Assembly (NCBI RefSeq): GCF_900104815.1
Contig: NZ_FNTD01000004.1
Span: forward strand, 8,059,001 to 8,123,000
Origin: Streptomyces misionensis
GTDB taxonomy: Bacteria > Actinomycetota > Actinomycetes > Streptomycetales > Streptomycetaceae
Reading direction: 5' to 3'
DNA length: 64,000 nucleotides
Shown here: one piece after another, positions 17,205 to 25,988 of the stretch
Position numbering within the stretch: position 1 is the first letter of the stretch
How the letters are laid out: every line of letters begins with the position of its first letter
The notes under the pieces: generated by a model
The model's input: the letters and a program-made list of their open reading frames with translations, nothing else
What the model was told of the DNA's origin: nothing
The model's database searches: none
Translations under genes and position numbers: made by a program

Positions 17205-17669
17205 CTACACGTAGTGCCGGTAGATCGCCGACGCCACGCACGCCGGCTTCTCCGAGCCCTCCACCTCGATCGTGAAGGTCAGGCGCATCTCGACGCCGTT
17301 GCCCTTGACCTCCTCCACGGAGTCCACGGCGCCGTGCAGGCGGATCTTCGCTCCGGCCTTGACCGGGCTGGGAAAACGGACCTTGTCCAGGCCGTAGTTG
17401 ATGCTCATCGAGACGCCCTCGATGGCGAGCAGGTCGTTGAAGAGGGGGATGACGAGGGAGAGGGTGAGGTAGCCGTGGGCGATCGGGGCGCCGAAGGGGC
17501 CGGTCGCCGCGCGCTCGGGGTCGACGTGGATCCACTGGTGGTCGCCGGTGGCGTCGGCGAAGGTGTTCACCCGCTCCTGGGTGATCTCCATCCAGTCGGT
17601 GCGGCCGAAGTCGGCGCCGGCGAGGGCCTTGATCTCGTCGAGGCCGTTGACGGTACGAAGGGCAGTCAT
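17205..17669 (-). CDS. MaoC/NodN-type enoyl-CoA hydratase
   Basis: A 154-aa single hot-dog domain with the R-hydratase signature around FADATGDHQWIHVDPERA and the APIAHGYLTLSL helix. Asp44 and His49 are the expected catalytic pair. It hydrates an enoyl-CoA in a beta-oxidation-like route. Its start overlaps the stop of the acyl-CoA ligase (ATGA), so the two are coupled; the ligase is upstream on the same strand. Likely cytoplasmic, side-chain shortening of an acid activated by the ligase. Confidence 0.9.
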   Translation of the reverse strand: MTALRTVNGLDEIKALAGADFGRTDWMEITQERVNTFADATGDHQWIHVDPERAATGPFGAPIAHGYLTLSLVIPLFNDLLAIEGVSMSINYGLDKVRFPSPVKAGAKIRLHGAVDSVEEVKGNGVEMRLTFTIEVEGSEKPACVASAIYRHYV

Positions 17670-19177
17670 GCGGGGGCTCCAGAAGAGTCGGTGGTTCCGT
17701 AGGTTTCCCGGATGCGGGGCTTGAGCAGCTTGCCGGCGCCGCTGCGGGGCAGTGTGTCGGCGAGGACGACGGACTTGGGGATCTTGTAGCGGGCGAGACG
17801 GCCGTCGAGGAAGGCCAGGATCTCTTCGGCGCCGGCCTCCGCGTCCGGCGCGAGGACGACGACCGCGCGACCCACCTCGCCCCACTTCTCGTCGGGTATG
17901 CCGATCACGGCGCAGTCCGCGACGGCCGGGTGTTCGTACAGGGCCTTCTCCACCTCGGCCGGGTAGATGTTCTCCCCACCCGAGATGATCATGTCCTTGA
18001 CGCGGTCGACGATGGTGACGTATCCGTCCTCGTCCGCCATGGCCACATCGCCCGTGCGGAACCAGCCGTCCGTGAAGGCGGCCGCGGTCGCGTCCGGCAG
18101 GCCCCAGTAGCCGGACATGATGGTGGGGCCCTCGACGAGCAGTTCGCCGCGCTCCCCGCGTTCGGCGTCGTGCCCGGCGGGGTCGGCGATCCGCACGTCG
18201 TTGAAGAAGTGCGGCACGCCCGCGCTGCCCGCCTTGGCCAGGGCGTTCTCCGCGTCCAGCAGGCACACGCCCGGGGCGGCCTCGGTCATGCCGTAGCCCT
18301 GGAGGAAGCGCAGGCCGCGTTGTTCGTACGTACGGATCAGCGCCTGCGGGACCGGTGCACCGCCGCACATCATCTTCCGTACGGACGACAGGTCGGCCTC
18401 GGCGAACCGCTCCTCCGCGGCGATCTGCTGGAACATGGTCGGCACGCCGAACATCACCGTCACGCCGTGCTCCTCGACCAGGTCGAGGGTGCGCGAGGGC
18501 GAGAACGACTCCTCGAGGATCAGCGTGCCGCCCTTGAGGAACGTCGGCAGGCACGTCATGTTGAGGGCCGCCGTGTGGAACATGGGTGCGGACAGCAGGG
18601 TCACCTCGTCGGAGGCGAAGTCGGCGTCGACGAGTGTGTTGATGCTGTTCCAGGTGAGGTTGGCGTGGCTGAGCACGGCGCCCTTCGCGCGGCCCGTGGT
18701 CCCCGAGGTGTACATGATCATTGCGAGGTCGTCGAGGGTGACGTTCTCGTCGAGGGGGGAGTTCGGGGCCTGTGCCAGCGCCTTGTCGTACGTGTCGTCG
18801 ACGGCGACGAGCCGGCCGACTCCGGAGGCGGCCGCGAACGCACCGAACGACGGGGAGTGGACGAGCACGGACGTACCGGAGTCGGTGAGGCAGTGCCTCA
18901 ACTCGGCGTCGGCGAGCCGGATGTTGAGCGGGACGAAGACGGCGCCCAGCCGGCCCGCCGCGAACAGGGTCTCCAGGAACGCGGGATGGTTCGGGCCGAG
19001 GAAGGCGACGCGGTCGCCGCGGCGGACACCGAGGGAGCGGAGGCGGTGGGCGAGGCGTGTGGTGCGATCGTGCAGCTGGGCGTAGGTGTACCGGGACCCC
19101 TGGTGGACGACGGCGAGGCGGTGGGGGGTCTTGCGGGCGCGTCGTGCGGTCCAGGAGCCGATGCCGTGGTTGCGCAT
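17666..19177 (-). CDS. Acyl-CoA ligase (AMP-dependent synthetase)
   Basis: A 503-aa ANL-family enzyme. The P-loop is MYTSGTTGRAKG, the adenine motif is QGYGMTEAAP, the hinge region is RTGDVAM with DRVKDMIISGGENIYPAEVE, and the C-terminal catalytic Lys is in RSGAGKLLKP. It activates a carboxylic acid to its CoA thioester with ATP. GGAGCTC lies before the ATG. Operon with MaoC and the acyl-CoA dehydrogenase stub downstream. Substrate unknown; the neighbouring Rieske oxygenase and PaaX suggest an aromatic or aliphatic side-chain acid. Confidence 0.92.
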   Translation of the reverse strand: MRNHGIGSWTARRARKTPHRLAVVHQGSRYTYAQLHDRTTRLAHRLRSLGVRRGDRVAFLGPNHPAFLETLFAAGRLGAVFVPLNIRLADAELRHCLTDSGTSVLVHSPSFGAFAAASGVGRLVAVDDTYDKALAQAPNSPLDENVTLDDLAMIMYTSGTTGRAKGAVLSHANLTWNSINTLVDADFASDEVTLLSAPMFHTAALNMTCLPTFLKGGTLILEESFSPSRTLDLVEEHGVTVMFGVPTMFQQIAAEERFAEADLSSVRKMMCGGAPVPQALIRTYEQRGLRFLQGYGMTEAAPGVCLLDAENALAKAGSAGVPHFFNDVRIADPAGHDAERGERGELLVEGPTIMSGYWGLPDATAAAFTDGWFRTGDVAMADEDGYVTIVDRVKDMIISGGENIYPAEVEKALYEHPAVADCAVIGIPDEKWGEVGRAVVVLAPDAEAGAEEILAFLDGRLARYKIPKSVVLADTLPRSGAGKLLKPRIRETYGTTDSSGAPA

Positions 19178-19220
19178 GAGGGAGCTCCTTTGCGTCCCTG
19201 GGTGCTGCGAGAACGGGCGC

Positions 19221-19325
19221 GGATGGGTCCTTGGTGAGGCGGGCCGGTCGTCGGCGGATCGGATCAGTCCTCGGTGAAGTGGACCCCTCCTTCGTGCGTC
19301 GGATCAGTCCTTGATGAAGCCGAAC
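19221..19325. repeat. Degenerate 40-bp-period repeat at the 3' end of the amidohydrolase gene
   Basis: The block GGATCAGTCCTTGATGAAGC at 19301-19320 contains the last codons of the amidohydrolase. It has copies at 19261-19280 (two mismatches) and, more weakly, at 19226-19240, each 40 bp apart. It looks like a small tandem duplication of the gene's 3' end. Confidence 0.55.
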
Positions 19326-20188
19326 AGCCGGGCCGCGTTCTCCTTGAGGATCTTCGGCCGGACCTCGTCCTTGATCGGCAGCGCGGCGAAGTCCTTCAGC
19401 CAGCGGTCCGGGGTGAGGAGCGGGTAGTCGGTCCCGAACAGCACCTTGTCCTTGAGCAGGCTGTTGGCGTACTGGACGAGCTGCGGCGGGAGGTACTTCG
19501 GCGACCAGCCCGACAGGTCGATGTAGACCTGCGGCTTGTGCGTGGCCACCGACAGCGCCTCGTCCTGCCAGGGGAAGGACGGGTGGGCCATGATGATCGG
19601 CATGCCGGGGAAGTCGGCGGCCACGTCGTCGATGTACAGCGGGTTGGAGTACTTCAGGCGGATGCCGCCGCCGCCCGGTGCGCCCGCGCCGATGCCGGTC
19701 TGGCCGGTGTGGAAGACGGCGACGGCACCGGCCTCCTCGATCGCCTCGTACAGGACGTACGCGGACCGGTCGTTGGGGTAGAACGCCTGGACACTCGGGT
19801 GGAACTTGAAGCCGCGTACCCCGAAGTCCCTTACCAGGCGGCCGACTTCACGGGCTCCCGCCCTTCCCTTGGCGGGGTCGATCGAGGCGAACGGGATGAT
19901 GACGTCCGGGTTCTCGGCGCCGGCCTCGGCGATCTCCTCGTTGGGGACGGCCGGGACGCCGGTCGCGGCCTCCGCGTCGACGGTGAAGACGACGCACGCC
20001 ATCTTCCGCTCGCGGTAGTACGCGGCGATCTCGGGGAGCGTCGGCTTGCGGTGACCGTCCTCCACCTTGAAGTACTTGCTGGACGCCTCCTCCAGCTCGG
20101 AGGAGAGCGAGCCCCGTCCGCGCGAGGAGACCTCGGCGTGGGTGTGCACGTCGATTGCGGTGATCGCGTCGATGTCGATGCCGGCCAT
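19304..20188 (-). CDS. Amidohydrolase-2 family hydrolase/decarboxylase
   Basis: A 294-aa TIM-barrel metal-dependent protein: DVHTHAEVSS (first His pair), KFHPSVQAF, MAHPSFPWQDE and FGTDYPLL (Asp). Same superfamily as the 6791-7795 gene but a different subgroup. Such proteins act on aromatic acids or C-C bonds in catabolic routes. It follows the SDR gene by 15 nt on the same strand, so it is probably the second gene of that operon. A weak tandem repeat extends past its stop. Substrate unknown. Confidence 0.85.
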   Translation of the reverse strand: MAGIDIDAITAIDVHTHAEVSSRGRGSLSSELEEASSKYFKVEDGHRKPTLPEIAAYYRERKMACVVFTVDAEAATGVPAVPNEEIAEAGAENPDVIIPFASIDPAKGRAGAREVGRLVRDFGVRGFKFHPSVQAFYPNDRSAYVLYEAIEEAGAVAVFHTGQTGIGAGAPGGGGIRLKYSNPLYIDDVAADFPGMPIIMAHPSFPWQDEALSVATHKPQVYIDLSGWSPKYLPPQLVQYANSLLKDKVLFGTDYPLLTPDRWLKDFAALPIKDEVRPKILKENAARLFGFIKD

Positions 20189-20203
20189 CTGGCGGTCGTC
20201 TCC

Positions 20204-21106
20204 TTACAGCTGCGGGGCGGGGATGCCGTACGTCTCCGGGCGCTGGCCCACCGAGGTCGGCCAGGCGGCGGCGATCGCGTCCGCCGACCAGCCGCCGTCG
20301 GTGTACGCGGCCGAGACCTCCTGGGGGTGCGACCACAGCGACAGCTTGTCTCCGCCGATGCCGACGCACTGGCCGGTGACGTCCTTCGCCGCGTCGGAGG
20401 CGAGGAAGACGACCAGGCCCGCGCAGTCCTCGGCGGTTCCGAAGGCGATGCCCTTGCGCAGGGAGTCCGGGAAGGGCGTGCCGTCGTTCTCGTACGCCTC
20501 GATGTAAGGGGAGAACAGCGGCATGGTCTTTGTCATCTCGGTGGCCGCGTTGGGGACGACGGCGTTGGCGGTGATGCCGGCCTTCGCCAGCTCCATGGCC
20601 CAGGTGCGGACCATCGCGGCGATGCCCGCCTTGGCGGCTGCGTAGTTGGTCTGGCCGAAGTTGCCGCGCTGTCCGGCGGGGGAGCCGGCGACGATGATGC
20701 GGCCGCCCTCGCCCTGCTCGCGCATCCGGATCGCGGCGGCGCGGGCGCAGGTGAAGGTGCCGCGCAGGTGCACCTGCTGGACGGTGTCGAAGTCGTCGTC
20801 GGACATCTTCCACAGCACGCGGTCGCGCAGCACGCCCGCATTGGTGACCATGACGTCGAGCCGCCCGAACTCGGCCACGGCCCGGTTCACCAGGGCGTCG
20901 GCGGCCTCGCTGGTGCCGACGGCGACGACTTCGGCGACCGCGCGCCCTCCGTCCTCGGCGATCTGCTTGGCGGCCGCCTCGGCCGCCTCGGCGTCCACGT
21001 CGTTGACGACGACCGAGGCGCCGGCGGCGGCGAGGGCGCGGGCGTAGGCGAGGCCGAGGCCGCGCCCGCTGCCGGTGACGACGGCAACCTTGCCGGAAAG
21101 GTCCAT
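20204..21106 (-). CDS. Short-chain dehydrogenase/reductase (long type)
   Basis: 300 aa. TGSGRGLG (cofactor loop), NDVDAEAAEA (Asp after strand 2, suggesting NAD), NAGVL, then a catalytic Ser-Tyr-Lys set with AGSPAGQRGNFGQTNYAAAKAG. The extra C-terminal segment of about 45 residues fits the hydroxyacyl-CoA dehydrogenase-like subgroup (as in peroxisomal MFE-type SDRs), which suits a beta-oxidation role beside MaoC and the ligase. AAGGAG lies 7 nt before the ATG at 21106. The longer frame upstream has no ribosome site. Confidence 0.9.
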   Translation of the reverse strand: MDLSGKVAVVTGSGRGLGLAYARALAAAGASVVVNDVDAEAAEAAAKQIAEDGGRAVAEVVAVGTSEAADALVNRAVAEFGRLDVMVTNAGVLRDRVLWKMSDDDFDTVQQVHLRGTFTCARAAAIRMREQGEGGRIIVAGSPAGQRGNFGQTNYAAAKAGIAAMVRTWAMELAKAGITANAVVPNAATEMTKTMPLFSPYIEAYENDGTPFPDSLRKGIAFGTAEDCAGLVVFLASDAAKDVTGQCVGIGGDKLSLWSHPQEVSAAYTDGGWSADAIAAAWPTSVGQRPETYGIPAPQL

Positions 21107-21296
21107 GGGTGAATCTCCTTGAGGGCGGAGAGATGGGGAGCGCAGAGGAAGCGGCGGAGGTGGCACCGCCCCACGGGGTGTGCCCGGTCCCGTTCCGCTC
21201 GTTCGATCTGCGCGCAACGCTAGGCATTCTCCTTGCAACGGTCAAGAGAGTGCGTAACATTGGGCGTGCGACGGTGACGTGAGGCGGGAGGGCGAC

Positions 21297-22214
21297 ATGG
21301 CAGGCGGCAGAAGCGGTGCGGCGGGCGGAGACGTCGGGCGTGGCGAGGGTGCGGTGTACGAGGCCACGGGGGACGAACTCCGGACGGGTCCGGGCTCCGA
21401 GGTGACCCTGCGCCCCCAGTCCCTCATGCTTACGTTCCTCGGCAACTTCGTGCTGGGCAGCGACGTCTGCGTCTACTCCGGCAGCATCATCGAGGTCTTC
21501 GGCCGCACTGGCGTGGGCGAGCACGCCACCCGTTCCACCCTGACCCGCATGGTGGGCCGCGGCCTGCTGCAGCGCCGCCGCGAGGGCCGCCGCATGTACT
21601 TCGGCCTCACCGACCGGGCGGCGGCAATCCTCCGCGACGGCGAGCACCGTATCTGGAAGCAGGGCGCCGTCAACGACGACTGGGACGGTACGTGGACGCT
21701 GCTCGCCTTCTCCCTGCCTGAATCCAGCCAGCGGCAGCGCCACGACCTGCGCTCCCAGCTGACCTGGGCGGGCTTCGGCCCGCTCATCGGCGGCCTGTGG
21801 ATCGCACCGGGCCAGGCGGACGTCACCGCGATCACGGAGGACACCGAACTCGGCCCCCACATCCGGGTGTTCCGCTCCACTGCGGACCCCGCCACCGACG
21901 TCTCCCGCATGGTGCACGAGACCTGGGACCTCGCGACCCCGTCCGCCGGCTACACCGCCTTCCTCGACCGCTGGTTCGCGTTCGCGGACGGCCGCGATGC
22001 CTCGGACGTCGACGAACTAGCCGTCAAACTCCGTCTGTTGACGGAGTGGCTCCAGATCGTCCGCGCCGACCCGCACCTCCCGATCCAGCACCTCCCGGCC
22101 GACTGGCCCGCCGCCGCGGCGGAGGACGTCTTCCGCCGCGCCAACGCCCGCGTCGACGTGGCGTCCCGGGCGCTGGCGGAGGAGGTGCTGGAGACGGTGC
22201 CGCTGCGAGCGTGA
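21297..22214 (+). CDS. PaaX-family transcriptional regulator
   Basis: About 305 aa from the ATG at 21297 (GGGAGGG upstream). It has the PaaX layout: an N-terminal winged helix starting LRPQSLMLTFLGNFVLG with VGEHATRSTLTRMVGRGLL, the central PaaX domain (WTLLAFSLPES), and a C-terminal helical part. PaaX regulators respond to aryl-CoA thioesters such as phenylacetyl-CoA. It is divergent from the SDR-amidohydrolase genes with a 190-bp gap, and probably represses them and the ligase operon until the CoA ester appears. Confidence 0.92.
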   Translation: MAGGRSGAAGGDVGRGEGAVYEATGDELRTGPGSEVTLRPQSLMLTFLGNFVLGSDVCVYSGSIIEVFGRTGVGEHATRSTLTRMVGRGLLQRRREGRRMYFGLTDRAAAILRDGEHRIWKQGAVNDDWDGTWTLLAFSLPESSQRQRHDLRSQLTWAGFGPLIGGLWIAPGQADVTAITEDTELGPHIRVFRSTADPATDVSRMVHETWDLATPSAGYTAFLDRWFAFADGRDASDVDELAVKLRLLTEWLQIVRADPHLPIQHLPADWPAAAAEDVFRRANARVDVASRALAEEVLETVPLRA

Positions 22215-22449
22215 CAAATGCCGGCCGGCGCCTTGGCCGGCCCCTCACCTCGACGTACCCGCATCCGTGCCCGTTGCGGCACGGGGCTGCCGGCTGAGGC
22301 GGTGATCCGCCTGGCGGTCTCCCGTATAACAGCCCCGTCTCAAACGACGTCCTCGGCCGGGCCGACATGCATGAGGAGACCTCCAGGCGACCGCGGACTT
22401 CGATGCCCCGGACGACCCGATCGCCGCCGCAGACCCCGTCGCCGACGGC

Positions 22450-23030
22450 CCGTGACTGCGCGGCCGCGGCGCCCTCGTCACCGGAGCCACCCGCGACGAG
22501 CACTGCCGACGCGCCGTCACCGTATGCGCGCAGCGCTTCGGCGGACGCCTGGACGCCCTGGTCAACAACGTGGCCCCCGGCGAACGGTCTGGTCTCTTCG
22601 AGGTCGGCACGGACGACTGGGACCGCCTCATGGGCGTCAACCTCAAGAGCGCCTGGTGATGACCCGGCACGCGGAGCCGATGGTGGGGGAGGGGGTCCGC
22701 GATCGTCAACATCCCTTCCGTGGGTGCCCGGAGGCCTGGTCCCGGCATGGTCTACAGCGTGGCCAAGGCCGGCCTGGATCAGCTCACCAAGGGCGCGGCG
22801 AGCACACTGGGACCGCGCGGCATCCGCGTCAACTGCTTACCGATCGGGGCGATCTGGTCGTCGACGGCGGCCCGCAACATCCCAGCCGGAGGCCCGCGAG
22901 GCCCGCCGCCGCGCCATCGTCCTCGGCACGGAGGGAACGCCCTGAGACCCTGCGTACGCGGCCCTGCTCCTGGCCAGTGATGGATCTCCGGGCACATCCT
23001 CGCCGTCGAAGGCGGCGGCATGGGCCGCCC
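22450..23030 (+). pseudogene. SDR-family dehydrogenase, decayed
   Basis: Several frames carry recognisable SDR blocks in the right order: GALVTGATRDE, RLDALVNNVAPGE, DDWDRLMGVNLKSAW followed by a stop, then MVYSVAKAGLDQLTKGAA with GPRGIRVNCL, and last SGHILAVEGGGMG. At least two frameshifts and one in-frame stop break it. It lies just upstream of the Rieske oxygenase gene on the same strand, so it may once have been the first gene of that operon. The rest of 22215-23258 holds no gene. Confidence 0.65.
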
Positions 23031-23258
23031 GCCCCGTCGAACGGGCCCCGCCTCGGTCTTCCGTTCAACGGAAGGCGCCCTGTTCACGGGCCCGTGTCCG
23101 CAGCACTCTGGAAACCGCCGACCTTCCACCCCGACCCCTCGGGGCAACCGGCAGCCGAAACCCGCGAACCCCCACCCTCGATCCCAAAACCCACCACCCC
23201 AGTCCGCAGTCCCCGATCCGTCGATGCGGCGGGTTCGCCCGACGCAAGGGAGATGACG

Positions 23259-24344
23259 ATGACGACGACGTCATTCGCGCGCAACCAGTGGTACGTGGCC
23301 GCCTACGGCAGCGAGATCGGGCGGGAACTGTTCACCCGCACCATCTGCGGCGAGTCGATCCTCTTCTGGCGCACCGAGGCGGGGGAGGTCACCGCCATGG
23401 CGGACCGGTGCGTCCACCGCCGTTTCCCGCTCTCCGAGAAGCCGAGCCGACTGGACGGCGACACGGTTGTCTGCGGCTACCACGGCTTCACCTACGGCGC
23501 CGACGGCGTGTGCGTGAGCGTGCCCGGTCAGAAGCGCGTGCCGCGCACCGCCCGGCTCACCTCCTACCCCGTCAAGGAGCGGGACTCCTTCGTGTGGGTG
23601 TGGATCGGCGACAAGGACAAGGCCGACGAGGCCCTGATCCCCCGCGCCCCCTGGCTGGACTCGCCCGACTACACCACCGTCCGTGGCATGGAACCGCTGG
23701 CGGCCCGCTACGGCCTCCTCGTCGACAACCTGCTCGACCTGTCCCACGAGACGTACCTGCACGGCGGCTACATCGGCACCCCCGAGGTCGCCGAGACCCC
23801 CATCACCACAGAGGTCGACGACAAGGCGGGCGTCGTGCACGTCAGCCGGCACATGGACGACGCGGCCTGCCCGCCGTTCTACGCCAAGTCCACCGGCATC
23901 ACCGGCCGCATCACGCGCTGGCAGGACATCGAGTACCACGCCCCCTGCCTGTACCTCCTGCACTCGCGCATCGCCCCGGTCGGCGCACCCGGCCCGGACG
24001 CGGACGGCGGCGACCCGGACGCCTTCCACGTCGAGGTCGTCTACGCCATCACTCCGGAGACGGAGAACAGCACTCACGACTTCTGGGCCGTGGCCCGCGA
24101 CTTCGCCCTGGACGACCAGGAGGTCTCCGACTTCCTGCGGGAGAACAACCGCACCGTCGTCCTCCAGGACGTCGTCGCACTCAACAGGCTGGAGCAGGTC
24201 ATCGCCTCCGAGCCGGCCGGGACGCAGGAACTCAGCATCAACATCGACACCGGTGGCCTGGCCGCCCGCCGCATCCTCCAGCGGCTCGTCGAGGCCGGCA
24301 CGGCCACACCCACGGCGGCCGAAGCCGCGGCGGCCGTCCGATGA
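23259..24344 (+). CDS. Rieske non-heme iron oxygenase, VanA-type
   Basis: 361 aa. The Rieske cluster ligands are Cys51-x-His53 (RCVHRRFPL) and Cys72-x2-His75 (CGYHGF). The catalytic iron site is in DNLLDLSHETYLH, with His163 and His168. This is the single-subunit oxygenase type of vanillate O-demethylase and related carboxylate O-demethylases. The ATG at 23259 is 6 nt after GGGAG; an ATG at 23253 is too close. It overlaps the 76-aa gene, and the VanB-type reductase follows. The natural substrate is probably a methoxylated or hydroxylated acid, not proven to be vanillate. Confidence 0.93.
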   Translation: MTTTSFARNQWYVAAYGSEIGRELFTRTICGESILFWRTEAGEVTAMADRCVHRRFPLSEKPSRLDGDTVVCGYHGFTYGADGVCVSVPGQKRVPRTARLTSYPVKERDSFVWVWIGDKDKADEALIPRAPWLDSPDYTTVRGMEPLAARYGLLVDNLLDLSHETYLHGGYIGTPEVAETPITTEVDDKAGVVHVSRHMDDAACPPFYAKSTGITGRITRWQDIEYHAPCLYLLHSRIAPVGAPGPDADGGDPDAFHVEVVYAITPETENSTHDFWAVARDFALDDQEVSDFLRENNRTVVLQDVVALNRLEQVIASEPAGTQELSINIDTGGLAARRILQRLVEAGTATPTAAEAAAAVR

Positions 24345-24571
24345 GCCCGCAGCCCACGACGATGCTCGACGGAGACACGGTCTACCGGATCGTGTGGGTC
24401 CCCGGCACGGACCGGCTGCGCGGCTGGTGCTGGTGCGGCGAGCCCCGGGAGTCCGAGGACCCGGTGGAGCTGTGGGAGTGGTTGCTCGCCCATCCCGACG
24501 GGCACCCGGGCCCGGGCACCGCCCCCGCCCCGGACCCCGCGCCCCGCCCCCACCGACTCGTCGGCGCCTGA
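24341..24571 (+). CDS. 76-aa Cys/Trp-rich protein between oxygenase and reductase genes
   Basis: Starts by ATGA overlap with the oxygenase gene and ends 30 nt before the reductase. The core reads YRIVWVPGTDRLRGWCWCGE followed by DPVELWEWLLAHP, then a Pro-rich tail. A CWCG pair and a cluster of five Trp within 30 residues are striking. Two closely spaced Cys could bind a metal or be a redox pair. I do not recognise a family. Its strict coupling between the oxygenase and its reductase suggests an accessory role in assembly, electron transfer or stability. Confidence 0.7.
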   Translation: MSPQPTTMLDGDTVYRIVWVPGTDRLRGWCWCGEPRESEDPVELWEWLLAHPDGHPGPGTAPAPDPAPRPHRLVGA

Positions 24572-24601
24572 CCCGCGTACTCGCGTACTCAAGGACCTCT
24601 G

Positions 24602-25570
24602 ATGACCACAAGCACCACCGCACCCGAGGCCGAACTCGACCTCGTCGTGGCCCGCCGCACCGACGAGGCCGACGGTGTGGTCTCCCTCGACCTGCGCCGG
24701 GCCGACCACGCCCCGTTGCCCGCCTGGACGCCCGGCGCGCACATCGACCTGGTGCTCGCCCCGGATCTCGTACGGCAGTACTCGCTGTGCTCCTCGCCGG
24801 ACGACGCCCAGGTATGGCGCGTCGCCGTCCTGCGGGAGGACGACGGACGCGGCGGATCCCTCCAGGTGCACGACAAGCTGGCCGAGGGGGACCCGGTCCG
24901 GGTGCGCGGCCCGCGCAACCACTTCCCCCTGGAGCGCGCCGAGCGGTACCTCTTCATCGCCGGCGGCATCGGCATCACCCCCATCATCCCGATGCTGGAG
25001 CAGGCAGAACGGCATGGATCCGCATGGGAGTTGGTGTACGGAGGGCGGACACTTGAGTCGATGGCCTTCCGCGGCGCACTCGTCACGCGGTACGGGGAGC
25101 GAGTGCGGGTCCGGCCCGAGGACGCGTACGGGCTCCTCGACCTCGACGCGCTCCTGGGGACGCCGCGGCCCGGCACACTCGTCTACTGCTGCGGCCCGGA
25201 ACCACTCCTCAAGGCCGTCGAGGAGCGGTGCGCCGGCTGGCCGCCCGGCACCCTCCACGTCGAGCGGTTCGCGCCGAAGGAGCTTCAGGCGCCCGCACGG
25301 GACGGGGCGTTCGAGGTCGAGCTGGCACAGACCGGCATCACGGTGACCGTCCCGCCGGACAAGTCCGTGCTGCAGGCGGTCGAGGAGGCCGGGGTGCAGG
25401 TCCTCTTCTCCTGCCAGGAGGGCACGTGCGGCACCTGCGAGACGGCCGTGCTGGAGGGCACGGTCGACCACCGCGACTCCCTCCTCACCCCCGCCGAACA
25501 GGAGGCGCACGACACGATGATGATCTGCGTCTCCCGGGCGGCGTGCCCGAGGCTCGTCCTGGATCTTTGA
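24602..25570 (+). CDS. VanB-type ferredoxin reductase
   Basis: 322 aa, class IA oxygenase reductase. N-terminal flavin domain with RQYSLCSSPDD, NAD domain with GGIGITP and YCCGPEPLL, and a C-terminal plant-type 2Fe-2S domain with Cys271, Cys276, Cys279 (SCQEGTCGTC) and Cys309. It passes electrons from NAD(P)H to the Rieske oxygenase encoded upstream. Length and order are as in VanB/phthalate dioxygenase reductases. Last structural gene of the operon; 25571-25901 downstream has no gene. Confidence 0.93.
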   Translation: MTTSTTAPEAELDLVVARRTDEADGVVSLDLRRADHAPLPAWTPGAHIDLVLAPDLVRQYSLCSSPDDAQVWRVAVLREDDGRGGSLQVHDKLAEGDPVRVRGPRNHFPLERAERYLFIAGGIGITPIIPMLEQAERHGSAWELVYGGRTLESMAFRGALVTRYGERVRVRPEDAYGLLDLDALLGTPRPGTLVYCCGPEPLLKAVEERCAGWPPGTLHVERFAPKELQAPARDGAFEVELAQTGITVTVPPDKSVLQAVEEAGVQVLFSCQEGTCGTCETAVLEGTVDHRDSLLTPAEQEAHDTMMICVSRAACPRLVLDL

Positions 25571-25901
25571 CACCCGGTGTCGCATGGGGCTCCTCCCGGA
25601 TCTTCGACGATCGCGTGACGGACCGGTGCGACGGCCGGGGCGTGCTGTCAGGACGGCCCGCACAGAAGGTTTCGCGTGGCGCCCCACCGCCGACGTAGCC
25701 CGGACACTCCGGTCACGGGCAGCCGCTCCCCACCCGACCCCTGAGGAGGCTGAGAGAAGGGCGGGAGCCTGCTTGCGAGGGCCCGAGCGCCCACCCGTGC
25801 CTCGGGGGACCGCCACGCTCGTTGCCGCCGGGGCGTTCCGCTCATGCCGGACCGCTCGCCATCCGACCAGCATCCCGTCGCTTCGAATACTTGCCAGAGC
25901 A

Positions 25902-25930
25902 TTGACGGCCGTCAGGGAATTGCCTAGCTT
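25902..25930 (+). promoter_or_regulatory. Sigma70-like promoter of the IclR gene
   Basis: TTGACG at 25902-25907 and TAGCTT at 25925-25930 are separated by exactly 17 bp, as for the main vegetative sigma factor. The -10 lies 58 bp before the IclR start codon. The surroundings are less GC-rich than average. Predicted only from the match. Confidence 0.55.
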
Positions 25931-25988
25931 CTCGGTGACGTGCCCGAGCCCGCCGTGGAGCGGCGAGCACCCGGACAAGGAGGTCCGC

